Assembly (NCBI GenBank): GCA_900380265.1
Contig: LR025083.1
Coordinates: 1,674,001-1,738,000, forward strand
From: Serratia symbiotica
GTDB taxonomy: Bacteria > Pseudomonadota > Gammaproteobacteria > Enterobacterales > Enterobacteriaceae
Length of the DNA: 64,000 nucleotides
Direction of reading: 5' to 3'
Below the pieces are notes generated by a model, which ran no database searches, was not told where the DNA came from, and saw only the letters and a list, made by a program, of their open reading frames with translations. This document shows, in pieces, positions 1 through 10,479 of the stretch. The translations under genes and the position numbers were made by a program. Position 1 is the first letter of the stretch. The number at the start of each line of letters is the position of its first letter.

Positions 1-870
1 ATGAAGGACTAGATAAGTGTCAGAGACAGGTCCATACAGCTTTTAGTAAGAAACAGATGACACTATACGTTGACTTCTAAAACACTCAATTATAGGCAGT
101 TCAATTCCATATGGTATAGAAAGCCTTAAAACAGAACGCGATAAAAACGACCAAACCCAGAACAAGTGAGCGAGATAGTTATTTAGGCTGGTTACTAGCA
201 GTCTCTCAAACTTGTACGAAGAGAAGTATGAAGCACAGGTTAACATGAGGCCAGATTACCAGAGTCGAATGTAATCTTATATGCTCGTCCGGCTTCCGTA
301 TGGTACAGATATTATGCACAAGGCAAAGGTCTCCTCAAATTACCTCTGAGAGTAATTTTAACTGTGAAAAAACAAAAGATATCAGGAGAGACACTCCACG
401 AGTGTATGACCTCAGTGCGCGCCCGTATCTAGCTTCTAAGAAATAAGTATTATTACTACCTCCCAGTTTGTTCGCGCGTGATCATGTAACAATACTCATT
501 CCCATCACACTAATTTCTACTGGCGACTGAGCGTAATCTGGAGATGATTAGCAAGTTGCTTAAGCAACAACAGCATGTTCATTATCTAGACCACTCTGCT
601 GGTAGCGATGCGCTCTGCAACTAACGTGTGCTGTTAGGAGCACAAGTGCTAGACGGCCCAACACATTGCAGATCGGGCTGAACAGCTATATAAAGCCTAC
701 TATTCGTCAACAACGAATCTCACATTCAGAAAGTTTAGACAAGTCTTAGACAAAGATCATAAATAAATCAACAAACCAACTACTCCTTATAATCATCGTA
801 TCCACCACATCAGGGCCGCCGCATGCTAAGTGCCGAATTAAAGCAGTCAATGACTTTGTTATTCACTTAG
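1..870 (+). pseudogene. rmuC: rmuC remnant (DNA recombination protein RmuC), 3' part
   Basis: RmuC is a coiled-coil nuclease-fold protein that limits DNA inversion at short repeats. No long reading frame survives. Around positions 660-700 the plus strand still reads TAQHIADRAEQLYKA, matching the E. coli RmuC stretch NAQQIADRASKLYDK. After a frameshift it reads SLDKS followed by a stop, where RmuC has SLDKA. The gene lies directly upstream of ubiE on the same strand, as in E. coli (rmuC-ubiE-ubiJ-ubiB). Most of bases 1-640 should be the middle of the same gene, but I could not align it by eye. The 3' boundary is approximate. Certainly non-functional here. Confidence 0.72.
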
Positions 871-1058
871 CAAGGAGCTACAAGCGAATAAGCTGAGAGA
901 GCAGTGGGAAATACACTAAAAAGTATGCGGCCGAAGGGAAAGAGCCCTTCCGCAAGCAAAGCAAACATGTTCTGTCCTTGAAACCCCTGGAAATGTAGGG
1001 TATTACGTGCCCTTCTGGTACACTTAATAGTAGAACATTAACTAAAAGCAGGCAGCAC

Positions 1059-1814
1059 ATGGAAGGAAAACAACAAACAACAACCTATTTTGGTTTTCGC
1101 TCCGTTTCTAGAGATCAAAAACAGGCCATGGTGGCGAATGTTTTTAATTCGGTATCGGCGAAGTATGACGTCATGAACGATCTGATCTCATTTGGGATCC
1201 ACCGGTTCTGGAAACGTTTCACGATTGACTGTAGTGGCGTGCGCCGTGGGCAGCGGGTATTAGATCTAGCTGGTGGGACAGGTGATTTATCGGCTAAACT
1301 TTCTATGGTTGTTGGGGAAAAGGGGCTGGTCGTGCTAGCGGATATCAATGATTCTATGCTTCAAGTGGGTCGAAACAAGCTCCGTAATCGAGGTATCGTC
1401 GGCAATATCACCTATGTTCAAGCCAATGCGGAAACATTACCGTTCTCTGATAATTATTTTGATTGCATCACTATCGCTTTCGGCCTCCGCAATGTGACCG
1501 ACAAAGACAAAGCACTGCGCGCGATGTTCCGTGTACTCAAACCTGGTGGCCGTTTAGTGATACTGGAATTTTCCACTCCTCACCTGGCAGCACTGAACAA
1601 AGCCTACGATGCCTATTCTTTTCATGTACTGCCAAAACTCGGTGCACTAATAGTGAAGGATCCAGATAGCTACCGTTACCTAGCTGAATCAATCCGCATG
1701 CATCCCGATCAGGAAACCTTGAAGAGTATGATGGGAAATGCTGGTTTCGATAACGTCACCTATTTTAATCTAACTTACGGCATTGTAGCCTTGCACCGTG
1801 GCTTTAAATTCTGA
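1059..1814 (+). CDS. ubiE: UbiE, ubiquinone/menaquinone C-methyltransferase
   Basis: A SAM-dependent C-methyltransferase that methylates the demethoxy-benzoquinol intermediate of ubiquinone and demethylmenaquinol. The product is 251 residues, the usual enterobacterial length. The SAM-binding glycine motif [12 protein letters not shown] lies near residues 67-78, and the family signatures YDVMND (about 36-41), FGLRNVTD and RVLKPGG are intact. The start is the ATG at 1059, giving [13 protein letters not shown]. It ends one base before the ubiJ start, so the two are surely co-transcribed, followed by ubiB. The reading frame is undamaged although rmuC upstream and tatA downstream are both dead, which suggests continued selection on quinone synthesis. 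Confidence 0.97.
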   Translation: MEGKQQTTTYFGFRSVSRDQKQAMVANVFNSVSAKYDVMNDLISFGIHRFWKRFTIDCSGVRRGQRVLDLAGGTGDLSAKLSMVVGEKGLVVLADINDSMLQVGRNKLRNRGIVGNITYVQANAETLPFSDNYFDCITIAFGLRNVTDKDKALRAMFRVLKPGGRLVILEFSTPHLAALNKAYDAYSFHVLPKLGALIVKDPDSYRYLAESIRMHPDQETLKSMMGNAGFDNVTYFNLTYGIVALHRGFKF

Positions 1815-1815
1815 T

Positions 1816-2436
1816 ATGAGTATTCCAATTCTGTGTATCCCTATCTTAACTAGCGCGCTGGAAGCGGCATTCAACAGCTTACTCTTTCACAATCACAATA
1901 TTAAATCTTCCCGACAGAATTTGGTTGGCAAGGTGCTGCACCTTACCCTGGAGGAACTAGCTTCTCCACTAGTGCTTGTTTTTAGTGAGGAGCGCGTGAA
2001 TATCTTGGAGCAATATGAAGATAACACTCATTGTAGGATCCGGAGCCGTATCCCAGCGCTACTTAAGTTGCGCGACCGAAGGCAACTGCCAATTTTAATA
2101 CGTTGCGGCGAAGTGGTGGTGGAGGGCGACATCAATGTAGTAGAAGAGTGGATTTCACTGCTCGATTTGTCTGCGTGGGAACCTGCAGAATGGCTGGCAC
2201 CCTACATCGGAGATATTGCCAGCCATGGCATCACCCAATCCTTTGGGAAAGGAGCTAACTTATTGGAAACCGAATTTCGGCGCTGGCACAATAAAATGGC
2301 GGAGACGCTCAGGGAGGAGTGGCGTGTTGGGCCGGGATCACTGGAAGTCGGCTGGTTCAACGAGGTTGTTGATACTTTACAACATACCACAGAAAATCTG
2401 ATCTCACGTATTGACCACTTAGAGGATAAACGATGA
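1816..2436 (+). CDS. ubiJ: UbiJ, SCP2-domain accessory factor of ubiquinone biosynthesis
   Basis: UbiJ (formerly YigP) is a lipid-binding SCP2-fold protein that scaffolds the aerobic Ubi complex. The protein is about 206 residues from the ATG at 1816 ([20 protein letters not shown]), similar to the E. coli protein. Recognisable stretches are [31 protein letters not shown], the block around GDINVV, and [13 protein letters not shown]. An in-frame GTG at 1798 inside ubiE is less likely to be the start, since the homologous N-terminus aligns from the ATG. The stop overlaps the ubiB start (ATGA), indicating translational coupling. It diverges more from E. coli than UbiE or UbiB do, as is usual for this family. 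Confidence 0.92.
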   Translation: MSIPILCIPILTSALEAAFNSLLFHNHNIKSSRQNLVGKVLHLTLEELASPLVLVFSEERVNILEQYEDNTHCRIRSRIPALLKLRDRRQLPILIRCGEVVVEGDINVVEEWISLLDLSAWEPAEWLAPYIGDIASHGITQSFGKGANLLETEFRRWHNKMAETLREEWRVGPGSLEVGWFNEVVDTLQHTTENLISRIDHLEDKR

Positions 2437-4067
2437 TCCCTGATGAACTATCCCGCCTGTATTTAATCGCCCGCGTTTTTCTTAGTTATGGCCTGGATGA
2501 ATTAATCCCAAAAATACGCCCAACTCTATTCTTGTCTTTTATCCGAAGAATACTGTTCTGGATGCCGAATCGTCATCCAGAAAAACCATTGGGCGAGCGC
2601 TTGCGGATGGCGTTACAAGATCTGGGGCCAGTGTGGATCAAATTCGGCCAAATGATGTCGACCCGCCGTGACTTGTTACCAGCCCACATCGCCGATCAAC
2701 TAACGCTGCTACAGGATCGGGTAGCTCCCTTTGACGGCATGCTAGCAAGAAAGTGTATCGAACAAGCAATGGGGGGTACTCTGGAGGACTGGTTTGACGG
2801 ATTTGACCCACAAGCACTAGCATCCGCCTCTATTGCACAAGTACATAGCGCACGTATGAAGAGCACCGGGCAAGAAGTCGTGCTCAAGGTGATACGGCCA
2901 GATATTCGGCCAGCAATCCAGGCTGATGTTCATCTGATGTATCGACTAGCTGATTGGGTTCCAATTTTGATGTCAGGTGGTAGGCGTCTGCGCCCGCGTG
3001 AAGTCGTGCGAGAGTACGAGAAAACCTTACTAAATGAATTGAACCTGCTGCGTGAGGCGGCGAACGCCATTCAGTTACGCCGAAATTTTGAAGGTAGCTC
3101 AATGCTATATGTGCCCGAAGTCTACGCCGATTACTGCCGTGAAACCGTACTAGTAATGGAACGGATCTACGGAATTCCTGTTTCGGATATTAATGCACTA
3201 GAACAGCAAGGCACCAACATGAAGCTCTTGGCAGAGCGCGGCGTCGAGGTTTTCTTTACTCAGGTATTTCGCGACAGCTTCTTCCATGCAGATATGCATC
3301 CCGGCAATATTTTTGTTAGCTACCAACACCCAGGAGATCCCTACTTTATCGGTATAGACTACGGTATCGTCGGTTCGCTAAATAAAGGCGATAAACGCTA
3401 TCTGGCAGAAAACTTTATTGCCTTTTTTAATCGTGACTACCATAGGGTGGCAGAGCTACACGTTGAATCAGGTTGGGTACCGCATGACACCCAGGTTGGG
3501 GATTTTGAATTTGCTATTCGCACAGTGTGTGAACCAATCTTTGAGAAACCATTGGCAGAGATTTCATTTGGCAACGTGCTATTAAACCTGTTTAGTACTG
3601 CAAGCCGATTTAATATGGAAGTGCAGCCGCAACTGATGCTACTGCAGAAAACCTTGCTATATATTGAAGGTCTAGGAAAACAACTCTATTCACAATTGAA
3701 TTTGTGGACCACCGCCAAACCCTTTCTTGAAAGCTGGCTCCGTGATCAGGTCGGAATACCAGCAGCAATACGAACGCTGAAAGAAAAAGCGCCGGTTTGG
3801 GCAGAAACACTCCCCGAATTACCCGAACTATTTTACCACAGCTTACAGCAACATAAGTTACTGAAACAAAGTGTGGATAAGCTTACTGAAGAGATAAAAC
3901 TCCAGCGAACTCACCAGGGGAAGTCGCGTTATTTCCTTACCTTTGGTGCTATACTATTAGTAACTAGTACATACCTACTATTAGGACAGGTCGCTCTTTT
4001 CCCCGGGTTCATACTAGTTGCTGGAGTTCTATTATGGGTCATTAGCTGGCAGAGAATCCCCGAATAA
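2433..4067 (+). CDS. ubiB: UbiB, ABC1/ADCK-family atypical kinase for ubiquinone biosynthesis
   Basis: UbiB is a membrane-anchored ATPase of the atypical kinase-like family needed for ubiquinone assembly. It has 544 residues against 546 in E. coli. The family KxGQ motif is present ([15 protein letters not shown], about residues 68-82). The alanine-rich nucleotide loop is [11 protein letters not shown], the catalytic-loop equivalent is [11 protein letters not shown], and the metal-binding motif is GIDYGIVG. Two hydrophobic segments at the C-terminus (about 500-540) match the usual transmembrane hairpin. It overlaps ubiJ by four bases. Downstream the tat genes are dead, so this is now the last live gene of the operon. 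No convincing T-rich terminator is visible after it. Confidence 0.97.
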   Translation: MIPDELSRLYLIARVFLSYGLDELIPKIRPTLFLSFIRRILFWMPNRHPEKPLGERLRMALQDLGPVWIKFGQMMSTRRDLLPAHIADQLTLLQDRVAPFDGMLARKCIEQAMGGTLEDWFDGFDPQALASASIAQVHSARMKSTGQEVVLKVIRPDIRPAIQADVHLMYRLADWVPILMSGGRRLRPREVVREYEKTLLNELNLLREAANAIQLRRNFEGSSMLYVPEVYADYCRETVLVMERIYGIPVSDINALEQQGTNMKLLAERGVEVFFTQVFRDSFFHADMHPGNIFVSYQHPGDPYFIGIDYGIVGSLNKGDKRYLAENFIAFFNRDYHRVAELHVESGWVPHDTQVGDFEFAIRTVCEPIFEKPLAEISFGNVLLNLFSTASRFNMEVQPQLMLLQKTLLYIEGLGKQLYSQLNLWTTAKPFLESWLRDQVGIPAAIRTLKEKAPVWAETLPELPELFYHSLQQHKLLKQSVDKLTEEIKLQRTHQGKSRYFLTFGAILLVTSTYLLLGQVALFPGFILVAGVLLWVISWQRIPE

Positions 4068-4127
4068 GTGCAAGACCCTACTCAATTCTTTAGGCTTTAC
4101 AGCCTTGTAACCGTAACGGTAACTGTA

Positions 4128-4376
4128 ATGGCAGTATAAGTATTCCTTCGAATATTGCTTATCGCAGTATCGTTATACTGGGGTGTGCTAAAAAACCGCG
4201 CGCAATGGATTCTACTCTCGGTACTCATAAAAGATTTTAAACCGAATGCCGGAAAGTCAGCACCAAACCAACCGACTGAGCAAGCAAGCTGGATGACGCT
4301 GACTGCACTCCTAAATTGCTTACCTATAAGCAACCGGAAGTTAAAACAAAAAGATACTCCAAAAGATAAGGTATAA
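4128..4376 (+). pseudogene. tatA: tatA remnant (Tat translocase subunit)
   Basis: TatA forms the protein-conducting part of the twin-arginine translocase. The DNA from the ATG at 4128 aligns along its whole length with enterobacterial tatA, but the fourth codon is a stop (ATG GCA GTA TAA). Small indels destroy the transmembrane helix and the FGTKKLGSIG hinge, which now reads as unrelated residues (LYWGVLKNRAQW). The acidic/lysine tail is still recognisable (KQKDTPKDKV, then stop). A 73-codon open stretch from 4155 is a relic rather than a gene. It sits 60 bases after ubiB, as in E. coli. With tatB also dead, Tat export is presumably lost. Confidence 0.85.
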
Positions 4377-4380
4377 ACCC

Positions 4381-4760
4381 CTGTTTCCCATTTAATTTAA
4401 TAAAATTCTGCTAACGCTGGCTAGTGATCTTCTTGTACTTAGCTAGCCCGCTTTCTGCTCACGATCAGAATAGTTTGAGCTAGGTGCATACAGCCTCTTG
4501 ATACCTTCCAAGTAGGTAGAAATTTTCCAAGCACTACAATTGCAAGAAGTACAATACAACCTAAAACCGGGGAAGGAGGTTAACCTAGAGAACTAGAAGG
4601 TAGAACGTAAATCAGGTATGCATGAGTTTAAAAAGAGTTAGATTTATTTAAACGAACTGACTCATTCCGAATAAAATAAAACCTTTCATAACCCGCATTC
4701 CACTAACATAGAAAGTAGTTCCGATAGCGTGGATCCACCATAGTAACTTTTAGCATAAAA
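4381..4760 (+). pseudogene. tatB: tatB remnant (Tat translocase subunit)
   Basis: Immediately after the tatA relic the plus strand reads FNKILLTLASDLLVLS followed by a stop, corresponding to the TatB N-terminus FSELLLVLVIGLVVLG. Further on, EIFQALQLQEVQYNLKP matches ELAQELKLQELQDSLKK. A later stretch, EFKKS, corresponds to ESMKRSY. Several stops and frameshifts interrupt it. The 3' limit is uncertain. Seen in sequence: scattered identities in the right order. Inferred: loss of the whole Tat operon, since tatC cannot be found intact downstream. Confidence 0.72.
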
Positions 4761-5600
4761 TAAACTCAAATCACATACTCTTAATCACCAGGTTGATGAA
4801 CCTGTTCCCGATAAACTCTTGATTTAACAAACCTCAGGACGATTATAAAATAATGATTATTAAATATACCAAAACCGCTATTAATGCCCTGATAAAATTG
4901 CATCATCAGCTTTCACACTCTATGGTCAGCGTCTTCGTGGTCGTTTGTTTTAATCTATTTCACAAACGCGATTTACCGCGATAACAACTGGACCGTGCAT
5001 TAAATCACGATCCGTAAGGGCCTAATTGGCATTAAGATCAATAACCACCTCAATAACCTCTGATTACGTCAGAGAACTATTGATTACGAGCAACAACGCC
5101 TCCAAGGTGCCTTTGTTGTTATTGCCTAGTTTTAGTGCAGTGGCAGTGTGCTAGGTAGGAAGATTTAAGCACTTAACAGCATTATGTTTTGCTTAGCGGT
5201 TGCAATGGACATTTTACTAACGCTGCCTAATGTCTGTTTATAACCTGTACTGATAATGCACATATTTCTTCTATATGAAGAAAAGATATTACTTTCTTGT
5301 TTCTATATAGAAATAGAATAGGCTACTGGCAAGTCTAACTTAAAGAACATGATATTTATAGCTTTGCTAATCTTCGAAATTCCATGCTCGGCGCGGGGAA
5401 AAATGGTCACGCAGCCATCCTGATTGATTTGAATAAGGAGAAAATGTGATCCATTTATTTCAAGGTTCCTTGCGATGCCGGCAAATGTAGCGCATACACT
5501 GTCATGATTTTAGCCGCCACCTAACGGCTAAAAGCCCATAAACGGTCAACGAGCTAATTTATTCCATTGTTTGTTATGACTGGAACTCATCAAAAGCTGG
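4761..5600. other. decayed stretch where tatC, tatD and rfaH would lie
   Basis: No open frame above 60 codons and nothing I can align with confidence. By gene order it should hold tatC, tatD, rfaH and the 5' half of ubiD, but only about 0.84 kb remains, so most of these genes are physically deleted. An AT-rich palindrome lies at 5300-5313. Confidence 0.5.
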
Positions 5601-6160
5601 CTAAGCGATACCAGATATCTTAACATGCTTGTTGACTTGCTGATAAAAAAGTAGAAACCATTTCCATACTTTTTTCGCCCTGGATATGCCTGTTCTTATC
5701 ATGGAATTAGGCTTGAACTCGCTCCACTCCGAGGGACCTTATACCCATCTGGACTAGTTCAACGCACAGTACGGACGTTGCAAAATCCACCCCAGAATTG
5801 AGCATTCTCAGGGATGTGGCGTTCAATCCCTATACCACCCATGGAGAAGATAAGGTATTTATGCACAAAGCCATGTGATCAGCGATATCGCTGAAGAATA
5901 TTCGAGCACAATAAGAGCTAAATCGTAGCGGCGAGTCATATGATGGATAGTGGTATCGGGACTTTCCCTTTCCATGGAGGAAAGGGAAAGTAAAAACCAA
6001 ATGATGCCCGACTTCACCAAACACACCTCTACCCACTACCACCCCCATGCTGTAGCTCGATGCTCCTGTTGGAGACCCTACAGACGGCTGAAAACCGGTA
6101 TCAGATGATACCCCGATAATAACGACGAAGCACTGCAAGCAGATGACTCAAGATCCTGCA
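5600..6160 (+). pseudogene. ubiD: ubiD remnant (polyprenyl-hydroxybenzoate decarboxylase), 3' half
   Basis: UbiD decarboxylates octaprenyl-hydroxybenzoate using prenylated FMN. Broken homology is visible in order: DTRYLNMLVDLL for DTLSEYAFAGLL; LDMPVLIMELG for LEVPASAEIVLEG; SEGPY for PEGPY; near 5930 AASHMMDSGIGT for AITTRMDPARDT; then MPDFTKHTS and a frame-shifted LDAPVGDPT matching YLDFASPVS and LDATNKWPGET. Stops and frameshifts separate every block. Upstream ubiE, ubiJ and ubiB are intact, so quinone synthesis must either bypass UbiD or use another decarboxylase. An antisense open frame at 5830-6138 is a shadow. Confidence 0.78.
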
Positions 6161-6164
6161 AGCA

Positions 6165-6860
6165 GGTTCGGAGATGGTGATGGTAAGACTGGGAATGGCG
6201 ATATCTAGACCTAGTGTATCGGGTCAAAATCACCTTGAGTGTACCCACCTTTCCATATAAGGTATATGATCAAATACACAATGCGTATTACAGCGATTCA
6301 GGGCGGTTGGTGACTAGAGAAACCTCCATAACAGAGTCTCTCATAGGCTTCTCCATGTGGAGCTGACGGCGTATTAACCTACTTCCCAAAACATAGTTCA
6401 ATGCCTACATGAAGGGTTGATACGCCGCTAGGGTTCTAATTCATTAATCATAGCGACTTTACTAGTCCAAATAGTACTGCCAGTATCTTATAATCCTTAC
6501 TTGTATAATTAGCCGCATTAGTCTTGTAGACTACGACTTGTATATTTTCGCTTGTCCATATTTTTTCTGTCTGCTGACAGCAGAAGAGTTCGCGTCACAA
6601 GATCAAACGCGTCTCGCTAGCTGGCTATGTGTAAATTACCAGCAGCCTTTCGAACACTGTTCACAAGCAAGGTGGCGTCACCAGTTCGGTTTGATAAGTT
6701 ACCCGCAAGTCTTGCTCGCATGCATTTATACCTCTTGAGCATCTAAAATGCTAGAGTAGGGTTATAATTACTATCAACCGAACAAATTCACTAACCAACC
6801 ATGTAGCATTGGTTGCTGGTAACATATGCAGCTACGCCGGATTGGACAGTAAAAATACAG
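6165..6860 (+). pseudogene. fre: fre remnant (NAD(P)H-flavin reductase)
   Basis: Fre reduces free flavins with NAD(P)H and in enterobacteria follows ubiD. At 6204-6300 the plus strand reads DLVYRVKITLSVPTF, matching DTVYRVRIVPDAAF of E. coli Fre. Near 6585-6720 a broken frame (EEFASQDQTRL, YQQP, ARWRHQF) aligns loosely with LEALSLKHPGL, VEQP and AGWRGRT. The order and strand match the ubiD-fre neighbourhood, which supports the weaker second block. The boundaries are set by homology and are approximate. Confidence 0.7.
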
Positions 6861-7520
6861 TAGGTGAGCAGACTAGCGCCGACAAAAGGTTTTTGATCAG
6901 CATAAACTTTCAGTTTTTATTCCCTAACACCATTCACTTTCTTTTAGCTCAGCTGTTGATACCCTACAGTTATGATAACTAACTGTACTATTATACAGTA
7001 AATACTGCGATTCTAGAATGACTATTCAATCCTATTAATCCTTCACTATATCAAAATCCATTTAAACACATAAGACCTATCTTATTTGTTTAGAGCTAAC
7101 CTGTACAATCTCAAGCACGCCACAGACCGTAAGGCGGGTTAGGATTTCCTAATGGGAAATTGGAAATGGGAAATCAAGTAGTCTGATGAGGAAACTGTAT
7201 GATGTGATACCTCTTTAACACCTGGCACCCTCAAACCTAGGCATCATTGGTTATTGATAATTTTAGATAAAATTATGGGTATGAACTCGTTAATAGAGTT
7301 GCACGAGAAAAATAAAACAGTGGATTGTTCTAAGTTACGATCTGTAAAAGTAGTTTTGTGTAACGTTTCTTTTTGTTGATAAAGAAACCGTTGACCTCGA
7401 ATATAGCGGTTCGAGAGAAGATTTAAAAAACGTAAAACGATACAAGCAATTTTGACTCACGGTTGCTACTTATTGCAATCACTTATAATACTGATATAGC
7501 TTATTTTTATGTTGTAGTTA
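6861..7520. other. unassigned decayed sequence at a synteny break
   Basis: About 0.66 kb between the fre relic (plus strand) and the leuT tRNA (minus strand). No gene, RNA or repeat recognised. In E. coli, fre and the argX-hisR-leuT-proM operon are tens of kilobases apart, so a deletion or rearrangement junction must lie in or near this stretch. Confidence 0.5.
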
Positions 7521-7604
7521 TGCGAAGAGAGGGATTTGAACCCTCATGCCCTTCAGGGCACTAGCACCTGAAGCTAGCGCGTCTACCAATTTCGCCACCT
7601 TCGC
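7521..7604 (-). tRNA. leuT: tRNA-Leu (CAG), leuT-like; CCA not encoded
   Basis: The minus strand gives a class II tRNA with acceptor GCGAAGG, D-loop GGTAGAC, anticodon loop TTCAGGT (anticodon CAG), a long variable arm (TGCCCTGAAGGGCA) and the T-loop TTCAAAT. It is nearly identical to E. coli leuT. All stems pair apart from a G-U at 7:66. After discriminator A73 the genome reads TAA instead of CCA, so the 3' end must be added by the CCA-adding enzyme. Third gene of the argX-hisR-leuT operon; the usual fourth member, proM, is absent downstream. Confidence 0.95.
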
Positions 7605-7642
7605 AAAGTTACAAAGCAGCATAGCTACATATTCTGAGTATG

Positions 7643-7716
7643 GGTGACTAATGGGACTCGAACCCACGACAACTGGAATCACAATCCAGAGCTCTACCAA
7701 CTGAGCTATAGCCACC
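7643..7716 (-). tRNA. hisR: tRNA-His (GUG), hisR; CCA eroded
   Basis: Matches E. coli hisR almost base for base, with GTG anticodon in loop TTGTGAT and the extra 5' G(-1) that defines tRNA-His. The acceptor has a G4-U69 wobble where E. coli has G-C. After C73 the genome reads CAT rather than CCA, so the encoded CCA has lost one base. Spacing to argX is 63 bases and to leuT 38 bases, as in an ordinary tRNA operon. Confidence 0.95.
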
Positions 7717-7779
7717 ATAAATATTAACTTAATCTGATAATACTAAGGCCATAATATTATGTCTGGCTAATATTAATAG

Positions 7780-7853
<74 letters not shown>

Positions 7854-7874
7854 CTCACACTGTGGCGGTAAAAT

Positions 7875-7903
7875 ATAATACGAATTTACCCTAATGCTGT
7901 CTA
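7875..7903 (-). promoter_or_regulatory. sigma-70 promoter of the argX-hisR-leuT operon
   Basis: Minus strand TAGACA, a 17-base spacer, then TATTAT, ending 21 bases before the mature 5' end of argX. A GC-rich stretch (CCGCCAC) follows the -10 box, resembling the discriminator of stringently controlled stable-RNA promoters. Both boxes match consensus at five of six bases. Confidence 0.65.
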
Positions 7904-8000
7904 GCACTTTCCCACAGAAAGTGGGATTTCAATTTATTTTCTTTCAGCTGGAAATCCTAACCTTCAGGGTCTTTATAGCTAATATCAGCAAGCATCTGTT

Positions 8001-9383
8001 TTAAGATAAAGAAGGGTTCTTGTGCATACCTAATAAAAAGTAACACATGCTAACACCAACCAAAAAAACTCCGCCAATCAGAAGAGATTCACGTGTGTCG
8101 GGGTTCATTCCCATACCAACCAGTACACACAGCAGAAAAACTATAGTCAAATAATTTACATAGGGGAAGAAGATCGACTTAAACCTGTGGTTTTTGAGCG
8201 TCTCCTTATCATAGGCATGGCGGAAGAATAGCTGGCTAATAAGCACAACAAACCACGGTACCATACCCGGCAATACACTAGCACTATAAACGTAAACAAA
8301 CACCTGCTGCGGATTAGGAATGATATAATTTACTATAGACCCCAGAGATAAACAGACAATATTGACGGCAATACAGTTCACTGGCACGCCGCTCGTGGAA
8401 AGCCGGGTCAACGTATCCGGTAGTTGGCGGTTTTTGGCTAACGCATACAACATTCGGCCACCGCTATACATGCCGCTATTACAGCCGGAGAGTGCAGCAG
8501 TCAGCACCACAAAATTAATAATACTAGCAGACGCTAATATTCCCACCTTAGAAAAGGTTAGCACAAACGGGCTACCCGCACTGCCAATATCATTCCAGGG
8601 GAAGATGGTGACAATGATGAAAATAGCACCGACATAAAAAACAAGAATACGCCACAGAATATTATTGATTGCACGCTTAAGGGTGACCTGCGGGTTTTTA
8701 GCTTCGCCAGCCATAATGCCTACTACTTCAACTCCTTGATAAGATGCGACAACAATACACAACGCGGACAGAAAACCTTTCCAGCCCCCAGCAAAGAACC
8801 CACCGTAATCTTTTAGATTGCCGAAGCCAATCGCCAAACCTCCGTTTCCAACACCAAAAAAAATCACTCCCAGCCCAATTAGGATCATAACGATTATCGT
8901 GGATACCTTAATCACAGCACACCAAAACTCTACCTCGCCGTAAATCCTTACCGCTACCAAGTTAGCTAATGCGACCATCGCCACGGCAGTCAGCGCTGGT
9001 ACCCACTGAGGAATTGTTGGTAACCAAAACTGAACAGAAACCCCTATGACAGTAATCTCAGAAATACCGACGGCTATCCACATAAACCAGTATCCCCAGG
9101 CAGTGAGATAGCCGAAGTAAGGGTTCATATATTTATGCGCATACACGGCGAATGAACCTGCTATCGGCTCTAGAAATAACATCTCGCCCATTGAACGCAT
9201 AATAAAGAAGACAAAAAATCCAGCGAGAATATAGGCTAGAATCACTGATGGCCCCGCCCATTTTAAAGCGTTCGAAGAACCCATAAACAGGCCAACTCCT
9301 ATGGTCCCCCCCAACGCAATCAGCTCGATATGTCGGGCTTCAAGCCCCCGGTATAGTCGTTGCGATTTTTCTTTGTAAGCCAT
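8001..9383 (-). CDS. yifK: YifK/ThrP, APC-family amino acid permease
   Basis: A 460-residue membrane permease of the amino acid-polyamine-organocation superfamily; the E. coli protein (ThrP) transports threonine and serine by proton symport. The N-terminal family signature [20 protein letters not shown] is complete, followed by [20 protein letters not shown] and [12 protein letters not shown]. Twelve hydrophobic segments fit the sequence. The start ATG at 9383 has a GAGG ribosome site a few bases upstream. The assignment to YifK rather than ProY or AroP rests on high similarity and on its place between the wec cluster and argX, as in E. coli. It may be kept to import an amino acid the cell cannot make (inference). 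Confidence 0.93.
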   Translation of the reverse strand: MAYKEKSQRLYRGLEARHIELIALGGTIGVGLFMGSSNALKWAGPSVILAYILAGFFVFFIMRSMGEMLFLEPIAGSFAVYAHKYMNPYFGYLTAWGYWFMWIAVGISEITVIGVSVQFWLPTIPQWVPALTAVAMVALANLVAVRIYGEVEFWCAVIKVSTIIVMILIGLGVIFFGVGNGGLAIGFGNLKDYGGFFAGGWKGFLSALCIVVASYQGVEVVGIMAGEAKNPQVTLKRAINNILWRILVFYVGAIFIIVTIFPWNDIGSAGSPFVLTFSKVGILASASIINFVVLTAALSGCNSGMYSGGRMLYALAKNRQLPDTLTRLSTSGVPVNCIAVNIVCLSLGSIVNYIIPNPQQVFVYVYSASVLPGMVPWFVVLISQLFFRHAYDKETLKNHRFKSIFFPYVNYLTIVFLLCVLVGMGMNPDTRESLLIGGVFLVGVSMCYFLLGMHKNPSLS

Positions 9384-9689
9384 ACATCCTCAAAAATTTC
9401 GAGTGGTATTTTGATTTCCGGCTGCGACTAATGGTGTGGTAAAATTGACTATGGAAATATTACGCCGCGTAAACCTTTTCCATAATTATCACGAATTAAA
9501 TGGAAGTGAGAAGAGATAATTCCTAGCTAGATCGTTTCGTATTGCACTTGCATAATCAAACCATAATTTAAAGCTTTATAAAATAAATAAAGATTAATTT
9601 AGACATTAATATTGCATTAATTAGGCTCAATGACTCTTGGGTTGAGCACTATTAACTTTAATAGTTCCAACAAATTTCAAAAGCTTCAG

Positions 9690-10160
9690 TTTCTGTGAAA
9701 TACGTCTAGATTCGCTTAACAACTCATACCCCACTCAAGATCCAAATATTTCAAACCCTTAGCTACGCGCTATAAAGAGTTAATAAAGGCATAGTAAATG
9801 CCCTATACAGCTATGGCCCAGCTGGGCATACTTTTCATAATCGTGAAGCATTAGCAGTATGGTTGGTTTGATGATTTAATCGACAAACTGACATTCCCGT
9901 ACGATGGAACAAAGACGTTCAAACAGCCCTCGTTCTTTACTAACTTCAAGTAAAGGGGGTTAACATGCCACTGCCTTCAAAACTTCTGCTAAGGTTATGC
10001 CCGCAGCCTTGCTTTGCCTATGATCAGAAACTCAATTTGCTTTTTTAACTAGCTAGCGGGCATGGGACCCCTCAAGGACTAGAGTCCAGCGGGATGGAAA
10101 CCATCTGATATCTGGCTATTTGAAAGGTATTAAGCATACTATGCTAATCCGATTGGAACA
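9690..10160 (-). pseudogene. wecG: wecG remnant (UDP-ManNAcA transferase, common antigen)
   Basis: WecG makes lipid II of enterobacterial common antigen. The minus strand retains broken matches in order: PAGL near VAGADLW; EFLIIGK for PVFLVGGK; ARLR for AKLR; RGLFERL for QALFERI; and at 9800-9720 YAFINSL, stop, RVAKGLKYLDLEW for [22 protein letters not shown]. Stops and frameshifts lie between all blocks. It sits directly upstream of yifK, its normal neighbour. The 5' end could extend to about 10330. Confidence 0.78.
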
Positions 10161-10400
10161 CTTGTATTCGACGACAGAAAGTAGTGAATACAGAGCTGGG
10201 CTTTAGCTATTTTTAATATCTTTCATCATTCATTTCCACACTCGCAGCATACGTTACTAACCAGCTCTTAGACAGATACTCTATGCATTAATCTATATCA
10301 TCAAATCCCTAGTTACACCCATGAAAGAGGGCTTGATATTTTAGATAATTCGAGTGGCAGGACGGTAAAAGACAACGCACCACGGCGCTAAACCCTTCCA

Positions 10401-10438
10401 TGGCTGCTTGAATAGGAGCGCTCCTGTTCAAGCAGCCA
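10401..10438. repeat. 38-base near-perfect palindrome
   Basis: TGGCTGCTTGAA is followed by T, AGGAGCGCTCCT, G, then TTCAAGCAGCCA. The outer 12 pairs and the inner palindrome are perfect, with one T/G mismatch between them. It lies between the wecG and wzyE relics. There is no T-tract on either side, so it is not an obvious terminator. Confidence 0.85.
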
Positions 10439-10479
10439 GCGTATAACCGGCATATGCGTGTATACACGCACCTATTTGT

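Noticed and set aside
5830-6138. 102-codon minus-strand open frame
   Set aside because: It is antisense to the ubiD relic, with no recognisable domain; a shadow of former coding composition.
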